A model generated the notes under the pieces. That model ran no database searches and was not told the origin of the DNA. It saw only the letters and a list, made by a program, of their open reading frames with translations. Shown here in pieces: positions 8,706 to 14,480 of a stretch of 14,480 nucleotides of DNA (position 1 is its first letter; each line of letters opens with the position of its first letter). The translations under genes were made by a program, and so were the position numbers. Origin of the DNA: an uncultured Verrucomicrobiota bacterium (GTDB lineage Bacteria > Verrucomicrobiota > Verrucomicrobiia > Limisphaerales > SXTU01); the NCBI GenBank assembly GCA_903863315.1, contig CAIPBN010000902.1, forward strand, positions 1 to 14,480. The letters run 5' to 3'.

Positions 8706-8905
8706 GCTGCGGCAAGGCTACCACTCCGGCGGCGGGAGTGAATACAGAAATGGCAGTAGCGCGACAGTTCAGCGCGGGCGCCGCACAGGCTCCGGATCCG
8801 CCTTCACGCAAGGTCACACCGGCCCATCCAGACGGGAAAACGTCGAGTTTGGGAATTGAATTGAATAGCCCCTTTCCAGCCGCGTCGGCCAATCAACATT
8901 CAGCT
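8706..8905. promoter_or_regulatory. Divergent intergenic region (promoters presumed)
   Basis: This 200-bp gap separates the minus-strand DUF4175 operon from the plus-strand DUF1549 gene, so it should hold promoters for both directions (inference from layout). An AT-richer patch with tandem AATTG/AATTGAAT lies at about 8853-8866, some 40 bases before the plus-strand ATG. No -35/-10 pair could be assigned with confidence. A plus-strand frame is open from 8738, but its encoded extension lacks export features and does not look like family sequence. Confidence 0.35.
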
Positions 8906-11470
8906 ATGAACAAAAACACTTTCCTCCACTCGCTCGCCCTCGCCGCGATGGTGTCCGGGGCCGTCGCCGCGCCCGCCCCGAAGCCCGCCGGCACCACCCC
9001 AACCAGCTCCAAGCCGGCAGCCGTGGACAAAGTCACGAGCCTTGCGCTCTTTTCCCAGCCTGCGGATCTCGCCAGCAAGCCGCTGGTCCTGAAAGGCGGC
9101 GATGCGCGCATCCAGTTGCTCGCCCACGCCCGCCACGCCTCCGGCGCGGAAAGCGACTACACCCGCGCCGTCACCTACACCATCAAGCCGCTCAAGATCG
9201 TGGAAGTGGACAAGACCGGTTTCCTCACGCCCGTCGGTGATGGCACCGCCACCATCACCGCCAAGAGCCCGGAGGGCCTGACCGCCAGCACGCAGATCAC
9301 GGTGCAGAACTTCAAGATTGTCCCCACCATCAACTTCCCCAACCAGATTGTCCCCCTCTTCACCAAGGCCGGCTGCAACGGCGGTGGTTGCCACGGCAAG
9401 AGCGGCGGCCAAAACGGCTTCCGGCTGTCACTCCTGGGTTTTGAACCCACCGAGGACTTCGAGTATCTGGTGAAGGAAGCCCGTGGCCGCCGGCTCTCCA
9501 CCGCCGCCCCGGAGACTTCACTGCTGCTGCTCAAGGGTGCCGGAGTCGTCCCGCACGGTGGCGGCACGCGTTGGGATGTGGACTCCTACGACTTCGCGAT
9601 AATCAAGCGCTGGATCGCCCAGGGCATGCCCTACGGGACCGAGAAGGACCCCGTGGTCACGCGCATCGAAGTCTTCCCCAAGGAGCGCACCATGCAGCCC
9701 AACTCCGAGCAACAGCTCACTGTTATCGCCCGCTACTCGGACGGCCACGCGGAGGACGTCACCCGCGGCGCGCTCTTCGAGGCGAACGACAAGGACATGG
9801 CCACGGCGGAGCCTTCGGGTCTGGTGGCCTTCGCCGCCCAGCCGGGCGATGTCGGCATCATGGTCCGCTATCAGTCCAAGGTCGCCGTGTTCCGCGCCAC
9901 CGTGCCGCTGGGCGCTCCGGTGCAGCATCTCCCCGTGGCCAAGAACTTCATTGATGAATCCGTTTTCAAGAAGCTCAAGCGCATCGGCCTCCCGCCCTCC
10001 GAAATCTGCGATGACGCGACCTACATCCGCCGCGTGACGCTCGACCTCGCCGGTCGGCTGCCCAACGCGGATGAGACGACCGCCTTCCTCGCCGACAAGT
10101 CCGCCGGCAAGCGTGACGCCTTGGTGGACCGCCTCCTCGCCAGCGGCGACTACGCCGATTACTTCGCCAACCAATGGAGCGCGCTGCTCCGCAACCAGCG
10201 GTCCTCCGTCAACGGCCGCACCGAGCCTTACATGCGCGGCACCTTCGCCTTCCACGCGTGGATTCGCGACAGCCTGGCGAGCAACAAGCCTTACGACCAG
10301 TTCGCCCGTGAAATCCTCGCCGCCTCCGGCGACATGGACAACAACCCGCCGGTCGCCTGGTATCGTCAGGTCAAGACCCCGCAGAACCAGCTCGAAGACA
10401 CCGCCCAGCTCTTCCTCGGCCTGCGCCTGCAATGCGCCCAGTGCCATCACCACCCGTATGAGAAGTGGAGCCAGGCCGATTACTACAGCTTCGGCGCGTT
10501 CTTCAGCCAGGTCAGCCGCAAGCCCGGTGCCCGCCCCGGTGAGGAGGCCATCTTCGCCAAGCGCTCCAAGCCCACCCTGGCCAACAAGAAAAACAACCAG
10601 CCGCTCCAGCCCGCCGGCCTCGGTGAAACCCCGCTCGAAGTTCCGGCGGACGAGGACGCCCGCCACGCGCTGGCCGACTGGCTGAGCAAGAAGGACAATA
10701 CGTTCTTCGCGCACTCGCTGGTGAACCGCTACTGGAAGCATTTCTTCAACCGCGGCTTGGTGGAGCCCGAGGACGACATGCGCGAGACCAACCCGCCGGT
10801 GAACCCCGAGCTGCTCGACGGCCTGGCGAAATCGTTCATCGAGTCCGGCTTCGACCTGAAGAAGCTCGTGCGCACCATTACGACCAGCAGCACCTACCAG
10901 CTCAGCGCCATCCCCAACAGCCACAACGCAGGCGACAAGCAGAACTTCTCCCGCTACTACCCCAAGCGCCTCAGCGCCGAAGTCCTCTTCGACGCCATCA
11001 ACACCGTCACCAAGGCCGAGGCCAACTGGGCCAACCTCCCCGCCGGCACCCGGGCAGTGCAGTTGCCGGACAACAGCTACAACTCCAGCAGCTACTTCCT
11101 CCAAGTCTTCGGCCGGCCCGATTCCGCCAGCGCCTGCGCCTGCGAACGCTCGCAGGACGCCAGCCTCGCCCAGAGCCTGCACCTCCTGAACTCGAAGGAC
11201 ATCCAGGCCAAGCTCACCGCTGAAAAAGGCCGCGCCGCCCTGCTGGCCGCCGATGAGAAGCGTCCGGACGAGGCCAAGGTCAAGGAGCTCTATCTCTGGG
11301 CCTTCTCCCGCGACGCCGAGTCGAGCGAGGTCGCCACGGCCAAGGAACACATTGAGAAGAAGGAGAAGAAGGGCACCGATGCCGACGCCAAGAAAAAGGC
11401 CAAGCGTGAAGCCTATGAAGACATCGTGTGGGCCTTGGTGAGCAGCAAGGAATTCTTGTTCAACCACTGA
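8906..11470 (+). CDS. DUF1549/DUF1553 secreted haem-motif protein with Ig-like domains
   Basis: 854 residues from ATG 8906. This start was chosen because it directly precedes a signal peptide (MNKNTFLHSLALAAMVSG, cleavage near AVA-A); the frame is open from 8738 but that extension is not family-like. Order: an Ig-like (Big_2-type) region about 45-130; a CNGGGCHGKSGGQNGF motif at 157-172 (CX4CH, the variant usual in this family); a second Ig-like domain about 253-336; DUF1549 about 347-525 including CAQCHHHP (CXXCH, 510-517), a potential c-type haem site; DUF1553 about 582-854 with RHALADWL, NRYWKHFFNRGLV, CACERSQDASLAQSLHLLN and the terminal EFLFNH. The family is abundant in planctomycetes and verrucomicrobia, often beside a DUF1501 gene. 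Its biochemistry is not established, though links to polysaccharide breakdown have been suggested. No DUF1501 partner follows here. A lysine-rich linker lies at about 811-835. Confidence 0.93.
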   Translation: MNKNTFLHSLALAAMVSGAVAAPAPKPAGTTPTSSKPAAVDKVTSLALFSQPADLASKPLVLKGGDARIQLLAHARHASGAESDYTRAVTYTIKPLKIVEVDKTGFLTPVGDGTATITAKSPEGLTASTQITVQNFKIVPTINFPNQIVPLFTKAGCNGGGCHGKSGGQNGFRLSLLGFEPTEDFEYLVKEARGRRLSTAAPETSLLLLKGAGVVPHGGGTRWDVDSYDFAIIKRWIAQGMPYGTEKDPVVTRIEVFPKERTMQPNSEQQLTVIARYSDGHAEDVTRGALFEANDKDMATAEPSGLVAFAAQPGDVGIMVRYQSKVAVFRATVPLGAPVQHLPVAKNFIDESVFKKLKRIGLPPSEICDDATYIRRVTLDLAGRLPNADETTAFLADKSAGKRDALVDRLLASGDYADYFANQWSALLRNQRSSVNGRTEPYMRGTFAFHAWIRDSLASNKPYDQFAREILAASGDMDNNPPVAWYRQVKTPQNQLEDTAQLFLGLRLQCAQCHHHPYEKWSQADYYSFGAFFSQVSRKPGARPGEEAIFAKRSKPTLANKKNNQPLQPAGLGETPLEVPADEDARHALADWLSKKDNTFFAHSLVNRYWKHFFNRGLVEPEDDMRETNPPVNPELLDGLAKSFIESGFDLKKLVRTITTSSTYQLSAIPNSHNAGDKQNFSRYYPKRLSAEVLFDAINTVTKAEANWANLPAGTRAVQLPDNSYNSSSYFLQVFGRPDSASACACERSQDASLAQSLHLLNSKDIQAKLTAEKGRAALLAADEKRPDEAKVKELYLWAFSRDAESSEVATAKEHIEKKEKKGTDADAKKKAKREAYEDIVWALVSSKEFLFNH

Positions 11471-11474
11471 ACAC

Positions 11475-11500
11475 GGCGGTGGCTGGCTTGCCAGTCCGCC
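11475..11500. repeat. Small inverted repeat after the DUF1549 gene
   Basis: GGCGG (11475-11479) and CCGCC (11496-11500) flank an inner CTGGC/GCCAG pair (11483-11487 and 11490-11494). There is no T-run after it, so it is not a typical intrinsic terminator. It may be a REP-like fragment or a chance GC hairpin that protects the mRNA 3' end. Confidence 0.35.
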
Positions 11501-11524
11501 CCGCTTCCGAACTCAAACAACGTG

Positions 11525-11553
11525 TGCCGGCGGTTCATCCCGCCGGCATTTTT
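11525..11553 (+). terminator. Intrinsic terminator of the DUF1549 gene
   Basis: A perfect 9-bp stem, TGCCGGCGG (11525-11533) and CCGCCGGCA (11540-11548), closes a 6-base loop and is followed by TTTTT (11549-11553). It lies 54 bases after the DUF1549 stop. The T-run ends four bases before the mobA stop codon complement, so the two convergent genes are separated by this site. On minus there is no T-run after the stem, so it would work in the plus direction only. Confidence 0.85.
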
Positions 11554-11556
11554 CTT

Positions 11557-12072
11557 TCAACCGCCCTTGGTCCAGCGCTGTGCCGCCTCGAACTCCGCCG
11601 GAGTGTTCAGGTTCAGCAACTGCGCGGGAAACGTCTTCGCCGGGCGGAGGTTCCTGGCGTGCACGCGCTCCGCAAACGCCTGGAGGGAAAAGCGCTTTTC
11701 TGTCAGGGCTTGGGCCACGGCGAGCTGCGCGTCCCGGTCCAGGGCAAAAGGAAAGCCCGCACCTTCAGCCGTCCGGGTGAACACCGGCCCCTTTGCCCGT
11801 CCCGCCTGCCTGATCAAGTCCGTCGTCACGAACGGCTGATCGCACGACAGGAACACCAGCCGCCTGGCGCGGCTGCGATTGAAGGCCGTCCACACGCCCC
11901 CGAGCGGACCGCAACGTGGCACTGCATCCCGCCACACCACGCGCACTGGCCAGCCAGTGGCCCGTGCTGCCGTCCGCACCCACGTCAGCAGCGCGCGCCC
12001 GCCCAGCCGCAAGCGCGCCTTGTCCCGCCCCATGCGCGAACTGAGGCCGCCGGCCAGGATGAAAACCTGCAC
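11557..12072 (-). CDS. mobA: Molybdenum cofactor guanylyltransferase MobA
   Basis: MobA attaches GMP to molybdopterin to form the guanine dinucleotide cofactor, in the cytoplasm. The nucleotide-binding motif LAGGLSSRMGRDKA lies at residues 6-19, the CGPLGG loop at 54-59, the metal-binding SCDQPF (Asp78) at 76-81, and the C-terminal NLNTPAEF that closes the family fold. The chosen start is GTG 12072-12070, immediately before the first strand (VQVFILAGG), with GGGAG about 10 nt upstream. It gives 171 residues, somewhat short of the E. coli protein (about 194). The frame is open up to 12321 (ATG at 12321 or 12204 possible), but that extra N-terminus is Pro/Arg-rich and unlike the family. No other molybdenum cofactor gene is in the window. 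It is convergent with the DUF1549 gene and divergent from rpsB. Confidence 0.87.
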   Translation of the reverse strand: MQVFILAGGLSSRMGRDKARLRLGGRALLTWVRTAARATGWPVRVVWRDAVPRCGPLGGVWTAFNRSRARRLVFLSCDQPFVTTDLIRQAGRAKGPVFTRTAEGAGFPFALDRDAQLAVAQALTEKRFSLQAFAERVHARNLRPAKTFPAQLLNLNTPAEFEAAQRWTKGG

Positions 12073-12409
12073 CGCCGCACCGCTCCCGGTCCGGCCTGGG
12101 CGCGGACGCGCGGCGGCTGGCAATGGCGGGCGGTTCAACGGCACGGCCCGATTTGCCTCCAGCCCGGGCCCGCCTGCAACCTGTTTCTGGACGAAGAATA
12201 GCATTGCCAGCGCAAGGGTGGCTGATAGGTTGCGCCCTCTTTTCTGCGGATACGCAGGAAGGAAAACGGCCTTAAACCAAACAGCCCGTGCCCGTGTGGG
12301 CAGGGGCGGCCACCGTAACACCCAATAGAAATCCCGAGTTCTGCGGGATGGCCCGCCCGCTGGTCAAACAGCGATGGCAGGCTGACAACCAACCGGAACG
12401 ATTAGACAC
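12073..12409 (+). promoter_or_regulatory. rpsB upstream leader with hairpins
   Basis: The 337 bases between mobA and rpsB hold three plus-strand hairpins. They are CTGCG-GATA-CGCAG (12244-12257); a nine-pair stem with one G-G mismatch at 12284-12307 (GCCC-g-TGCCC closing on GGGCA-g-GGGC); and ATCCCG-agttctg-CGGGAT (12331-12349). A weak promoter-like pair, TTGCCA near 12206 and TAGGTT about 16 bases later, precedes them. Ribosomal protein operons often use structured leaders for feedback by their own product; S2 control of rpsB-tsf is known in gammaproteobacteria. That this leader does so is inference. Confidence 0.4.
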
Positions 12410-13204
12410 ATGATGACCATCGGTATCAAAGAGTTGCTCGAGGCAGGCGTCCATTTCGGCCACCAGACCAAGCGGTGGAACCCCAAGATGAAGCAGTTCA
12501 TCTTCGAGGCCCGGAACGGCATCCACATCATCGACCTGAGCAAGACGGCCGAGCAGTTGCAGAAGGCCTGCGAATTCCTCGCCAACACCGTGCGCGGCGG
12601 CGGCAACGTCCTCTTCGTCGGCACCAAGAAGCAGGCGCAGGAAGCCGTGCGCGAATCCGCCAAGGCCTGCGGCCAGTTGCACATCACCGAGCGCTGGCTC
12701 GGCGGCACCCTCACCAATCTCAAGACCATCAAGCGCTCGCTCGCCCGGTATAAGAAGCTCGAGACCATGTTCGCCGACGGCAGCGCCGGCAAATACGGCA
12801 AGAAGGAGCAGTCCGCCCTGAACCGCGAACTCCAGCGCCTCATCAAAAACCTCGAAGGCGTCCGCGCCCTCGACAAGCAGCCCGATGTGATGTTCGTCGT
12901 GGACATGAAGCGCGAGCACAACGCCGTCGCCGAGGCCCGCAAGCTCAAGATCCCCATCGTCGCCATCGTGGACACGAACTGCGACCCCGAGCTGGCCGAC
13001 TATCCCATCGCCGGCAACGACGACGCCATCCGCTCGGTCCGCCTGCTGCTCGCGGCGGTGACCGAGGCCTGCGGCAAGGCCCGAGCGGAATACGAGGCCA
13101 AGCACGCCCGCAACCAGCCGGCTGCTGAACCCGCCCCGGCCGCCCCCGAGGCCACGGTCGCCCCCGAGGCGCTCGCCGCCCTCGCCACCCCGGCCCAAGC
13201 CTAG
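12410..13204 (+). CDS. rpsB: 30S ribosomal protein S2
   Basis: 264 residues. S2 binds the 30S head-body junction and is needed for S1 recruitment and translation initiation. The N-terminus IGIKELLEAGVHFGHQTKRWNPKMKQFI, read as GIKELLEAGVHFGHQ then RWNPKM, and the family motifs RNGIHIIDLSKT, ERWLGGTLTN, PDVMFVVDMKREHNAVAEA and VDTNCDP...IPGNDDA-like YPIAGNDDAIRS are all present. About 30 C-terminal residues form an Ala/Pro/Glu-rich tail beyond the core. Two consecutive ATGs (12410 and 12413) could start it; there is no clear Shine-Dalgarno sequence, only a weak CGGAACG. It precedes tsf by 84 bases, the widely conserved rpsB-tsf order, and is probably cotranscribed with it. Confidence 0.98.
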   Translation: MMTIGIKELLEAGVHFGHQTKRWNPKMKQFIFEARNGIHIIDLSKTAEQLQKACEFLANTVRGGGNVLFVGTKKQAQEAVRESAKACGQLHITERWLGGTLTNLKTIKRSLARYKKLETMFADGSAGKYGKKEQSALNRELQRLIKNLEGVRALDKQPDVMFVVDMKREHNAVAEARKLKIPIVAIVDTNCDPELADYPIAGNDDAIRSVRLLLAAVTEACGKARAEYEAKHARNQPAAEPAPAAPEATVAPEALAALATPAQA

Positions 13205-13288
13205 TCAACCTGATCAATCATCGTGGTGGGTGGCCGACCGCCGCCCGCCCTTTCAACTTTAATTTTTCAACTCCAACTCCGAATACTT

Positions 13289-14128
13289 ATGGCTGAAATC
13301 ACCGCCGCCAACGTAGGCAAGCTGCGCGAGATGACCGGCGCAGGCTTGATGGACTGCAAGAAAGCGCTCACCGAAAACAACGGCGACCTCGACCTCGCCG
13401 TGGACTGGCTCCGCAAAAAAGGCGTCGCCAGCGCCGCGAAGAAGGCCGACCGCGCCGCCAATGAAGGCGTCATCGCCCAGCACATCGCCCCCGGCTCCAA
13501 GGTCGGCGTGCTCCTCGAAGTCAACTGCGAAACGGACTTCGTCGCCAAGAACGACCAGTTCCGGGCCTTCTGCGACGAGCTCGCCAAGAAGATCGCCGGC
13601 AACCCGACGGCTGACTTGGAGCCCGACCGCGTCGCCGCCGTCGCCAAGATTGGCGAGAACATCCGCCTCAACCGCCACACCCGCTGGGAAGTCACCGGCA
13701 ACGGCCTCATCGCCGCCTACATCCACACCGGCGCGAAAGTCGGCGTGCTGGTGGAAGTCGGCGCCGGCAAGGAAGCCACCGTCTCGAACGAGGCCTTCAA
13801 GGAACTCGTGCGCGACATCACCCTGCAAATCGCCGCCGGCAACCCCACCGCCGTTAGCCGTGACCAGGTGCCCGCCGACGTCCTCGACAAGGAGGACGAG
13901 ATCGCCCGCAACTCCGACGCCCTCAAGGGCAAGCCCGCCGCCGCCATGGCGAACATCCTCAAGGGCAAGCGCGAGAAATACTTCCAGACCGTCTGCCTCG
14001 TCGAGCAGGGCTTCGTGAAGAAGAACGGCGAAGTCACCGTGAAGGAGCACATCGGCACCGTCGGCAAAGCCCTCGGCGACGAGGTCACCGTCCGCCGTTT
14101 CCTCCGCTACCAGATCGGCGTGGCCTGA
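13289..14128 (+). CDS. tsf: Translation elongation factor Ts
   Basis: 279 residues, close to the E. coli length. EF-Ts catalyses GDP release from EF-Tu. The N-terminal UBA-like domain carries the signature KLREMTGAGLMDCKKAL (about 10-26), followed by GVLLEVNCETDFVAKN, the second family signature and start of the core. The C-terminal core repeat ends KALGDEVTVRRFLRYQIG. The ATG at 13289 was chosen because it begins MAEITAANVGKLRE. The frame is open from GTG 13223, but those 22 residues lie outside the family. The AT-rich leader before the ATG has no Shine-Dalgarno sequence. The frequent neighbours pyrH and frr do not follow; a strong terminator and repeats do. Confidence 0.98.
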   Translation: MAEITAANVGKLREMTGAGLMDCKKALTENNGDLDLAVDWLRKKGVASAAKKADRAANEGVIAQHIAPGSKVGVLLEVNCETDFVAKNDQFRAFCDELAKKIAGNPTADLEPDRVAAVAKIGENIRLNRHTRWEVTGNGLIAAYIHTGAKVGVLVEVGAGKEATVSNEAFKELVRDITLQIAAGNPTAVSRDQVPADVLDKEDEIARNSDALKGKPAAAMANILKGKREKYFQTVCLVEQGFVKKNGEVTVKEHIGTVGKALGDEVTVRRFLRYQIGVA

Positions 14129-14151
14129 GTTTTAGTTCAAACAACGAACGC

Positions 14152-14180
14152 AACGGGCACCTCGCAAGGGGTGCCCGTTT
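14152..14180 (+). terminator. Intrinsic terminator of rpsB-tsf
   Basis: A perfect 10-bp stem, AACGGGCACC (14152-14161) and GGTGCCCGTT (14170-14179), with an 8-base loop lies 23 bases after the tsf stop. It is followed by interrupted T-runs (TTT, TTTT, TTTT up to 14195). It should end the rpsB-tsf transcript. Confidence 0.85.
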
Positions 14181-14195
14181 GGCTTTTCGGCTTTT

Positions 14196-14242
14196 AGAGC
14201 CTGTCTGAAAATTGGGAGGGGTCCTGTTTTCAGACAGGCTCT
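14196..14242. repeat. Perfect 16-bp inverted repeat (possible IS/MITE remnant)
   Basis: AGAGCCTGTCTGAAAA (14196-14211) recurs exactly inverted at 14227-14242 around a 15-base spacer. The sequence resembles terminal inverted repeats of insertion sequences of the form GAGCCTGTCTGAAAA, from memory. With no transposase inside, it could be a minimal non-autonomous remnant. No clear target duplication flanks it. It could also act as a second, bidirectional terminator, since on minus and plus the stem has A/T at its loop side. Confidence 0.6.
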
Positions 14243-14267
14243 CAGGGAAAGTTGCAGAGCTTGCTTA

Positions 14268-14292
14268 ACCACGGATGCACACGCATGCACAC
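14268..14292. repeat. Short direct repeat ATGCACAC
   Basis: ATGCACAC occurs twice with 2 bases between the copies, just after CCACGG. It resembles the CCACGGAT...ACACGGAT strings I recall as common intergenic filler in planctomycete and verrucomicrobial genomes; this is recall, not checked. The remaining bases from 14243 to 14396 show no gene that I can support. Confidence 0.35.
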
Positions 14293-14396
14293 CACTGAAG
14301 CCTGATACCAACTACCGGAATACTCTGGTCGAATCGGTGCCTTGGGCCAGCGTGTGCGCTCTCCCTCACCCCGGCCCAACCCATGATCCTGTGTTG

Positions 14397-14480
14397 GTAG
14401 GGCGGGCTGTCCTCAGCCCGCCGTCGCCCACCCGGACGCCCTTGCACCTCGGCGGCGCGGTGAGGACACCGCGCCCTACC
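14397..14480. repeat. REPIN-like inverted REP doublet with GTAG ends
   Basis: The left unit is GTAG (14397-14400), stem GGCGGGC (14401-14407), loop TGTCCTCA and stem GCCCGCC (to 14422). The right unit, inverted, is stem GGCGCGG (14454-14460), loop TGAGGACA, stem CCGCGCC (14469-14475) and CTAC (14476-14479). Read from its own end it is GTAG, GGCGCGG, TGTCCTCA, CCGCGCC. The loops are identical, while the stems differ by two paired substitutions that keep pairing. A GTAG tetranucleotide before a palindrome is the known hallmark of REP sequences moved by RAYT transposases, and an inverted pair is a REPIN. No RAYT gene is in the window. Confidence 0.8.

Noticed and set aside
8738..8905. Upstream extension of the DUF1549 gene
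   Set aside because: The 56 extra residues have no family resemblance and would bury a good signal peptide that starts at 8906.
9518..11467. 649-codon minus-strand open frame opposite the DUF1549 gene
   Set aside because: It mirrors a GC-rich, strongly supported plus-strand gene. The translation is Gly/Val/Leu/Glu-rich with no recognisable domain, as expected of an antisense shadow.
12272..13198. 308-codon minus-strand open frame opposite rpsB
   Set aside because: It lies on the reverse of a certain ribosomal protein gene and shows only biased low-complexity sequence.
13223..13288. Upstream start of tsf
   Set aside because: The extra 22 residues precede the conserved EF-Ts start MAEITAANVGKLRE and come from the intergenic leader.
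14265..14447. 60-codon minus-strand frame near the right end
   Set aside because: It covers the direct repeat and part of the REPIN-like element and has no protein-like features.

Overview
The window is GC-rich DNA from a bacterium of the Planctomycetes-Verrucomicrobia group, most probably a soil or freshwater verrucomicrobium (inference). The pointers are a DUF1549/DUF1553 secreted haem-motif protein, a DUF4175-type coiled-coil protein followed by a secreted squalene-cyclase-fold protein, a giant delta-60/Calx-beta surface protein, and palindromic intergenic repeats. Likely start codons have weak or no Shine-Dalgarno sequences, and no tRNA or rRNA gene was seen.

Layout. 1-3938 (minus) is a single open frame of at least 1312 codons that runs off the left edge. 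It encodes a secreted mosaic protein: Calx-beta, six delta-60 repeats, glycine-rich and 'HGL...YYV' modules of phage-tail-fibre type, a seventh delta-60 repeat, then Calx-beta modules. 4060-5316 and 5322-8705 (minus) form a tight two-gene operon (DUF4175-like membrane/coiled-coil protein, then the cyclase-fold protein). A divergent 200-bp gap separates it from 8906-11470 (plus), the DUF1549/DUF1553 protein, which ends at a strong intrinsic terminator. mobA (molybdenum cofactor guanylyltransferase) runs convergently at 11557-12072 (minus). The housekeeping pair rpsB (12410-13204) and tsf (13289-14128) follows on plus, with a structured leader before rpsB and a strong terminator after tsf.

The last 350 bases carry repeats: a perfect 16-bp inverted repeat (14196-14242), a short direct repeat, and a REPIN-like inverted doublet with GTAG ends (14397-14480). 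A second, different palindromic element (5179-5288) lies inside the 5' coding part of the cyclase-fold gene and is translated as part of it. In both elements the two arms differ only, or mainly, by paired substitutions that keep each arm's hairpin. That is the strongest unusual signal in the window.

Functionally the window joins accessory envelope or extracellular genes (left three quarters) to translation genes (rpsB-tsf, right). Nothing in the sequence links the giant protein, the DUF4175 operon and the DUF1549 gene to one pathway, beyond all being membrane or export-directed.
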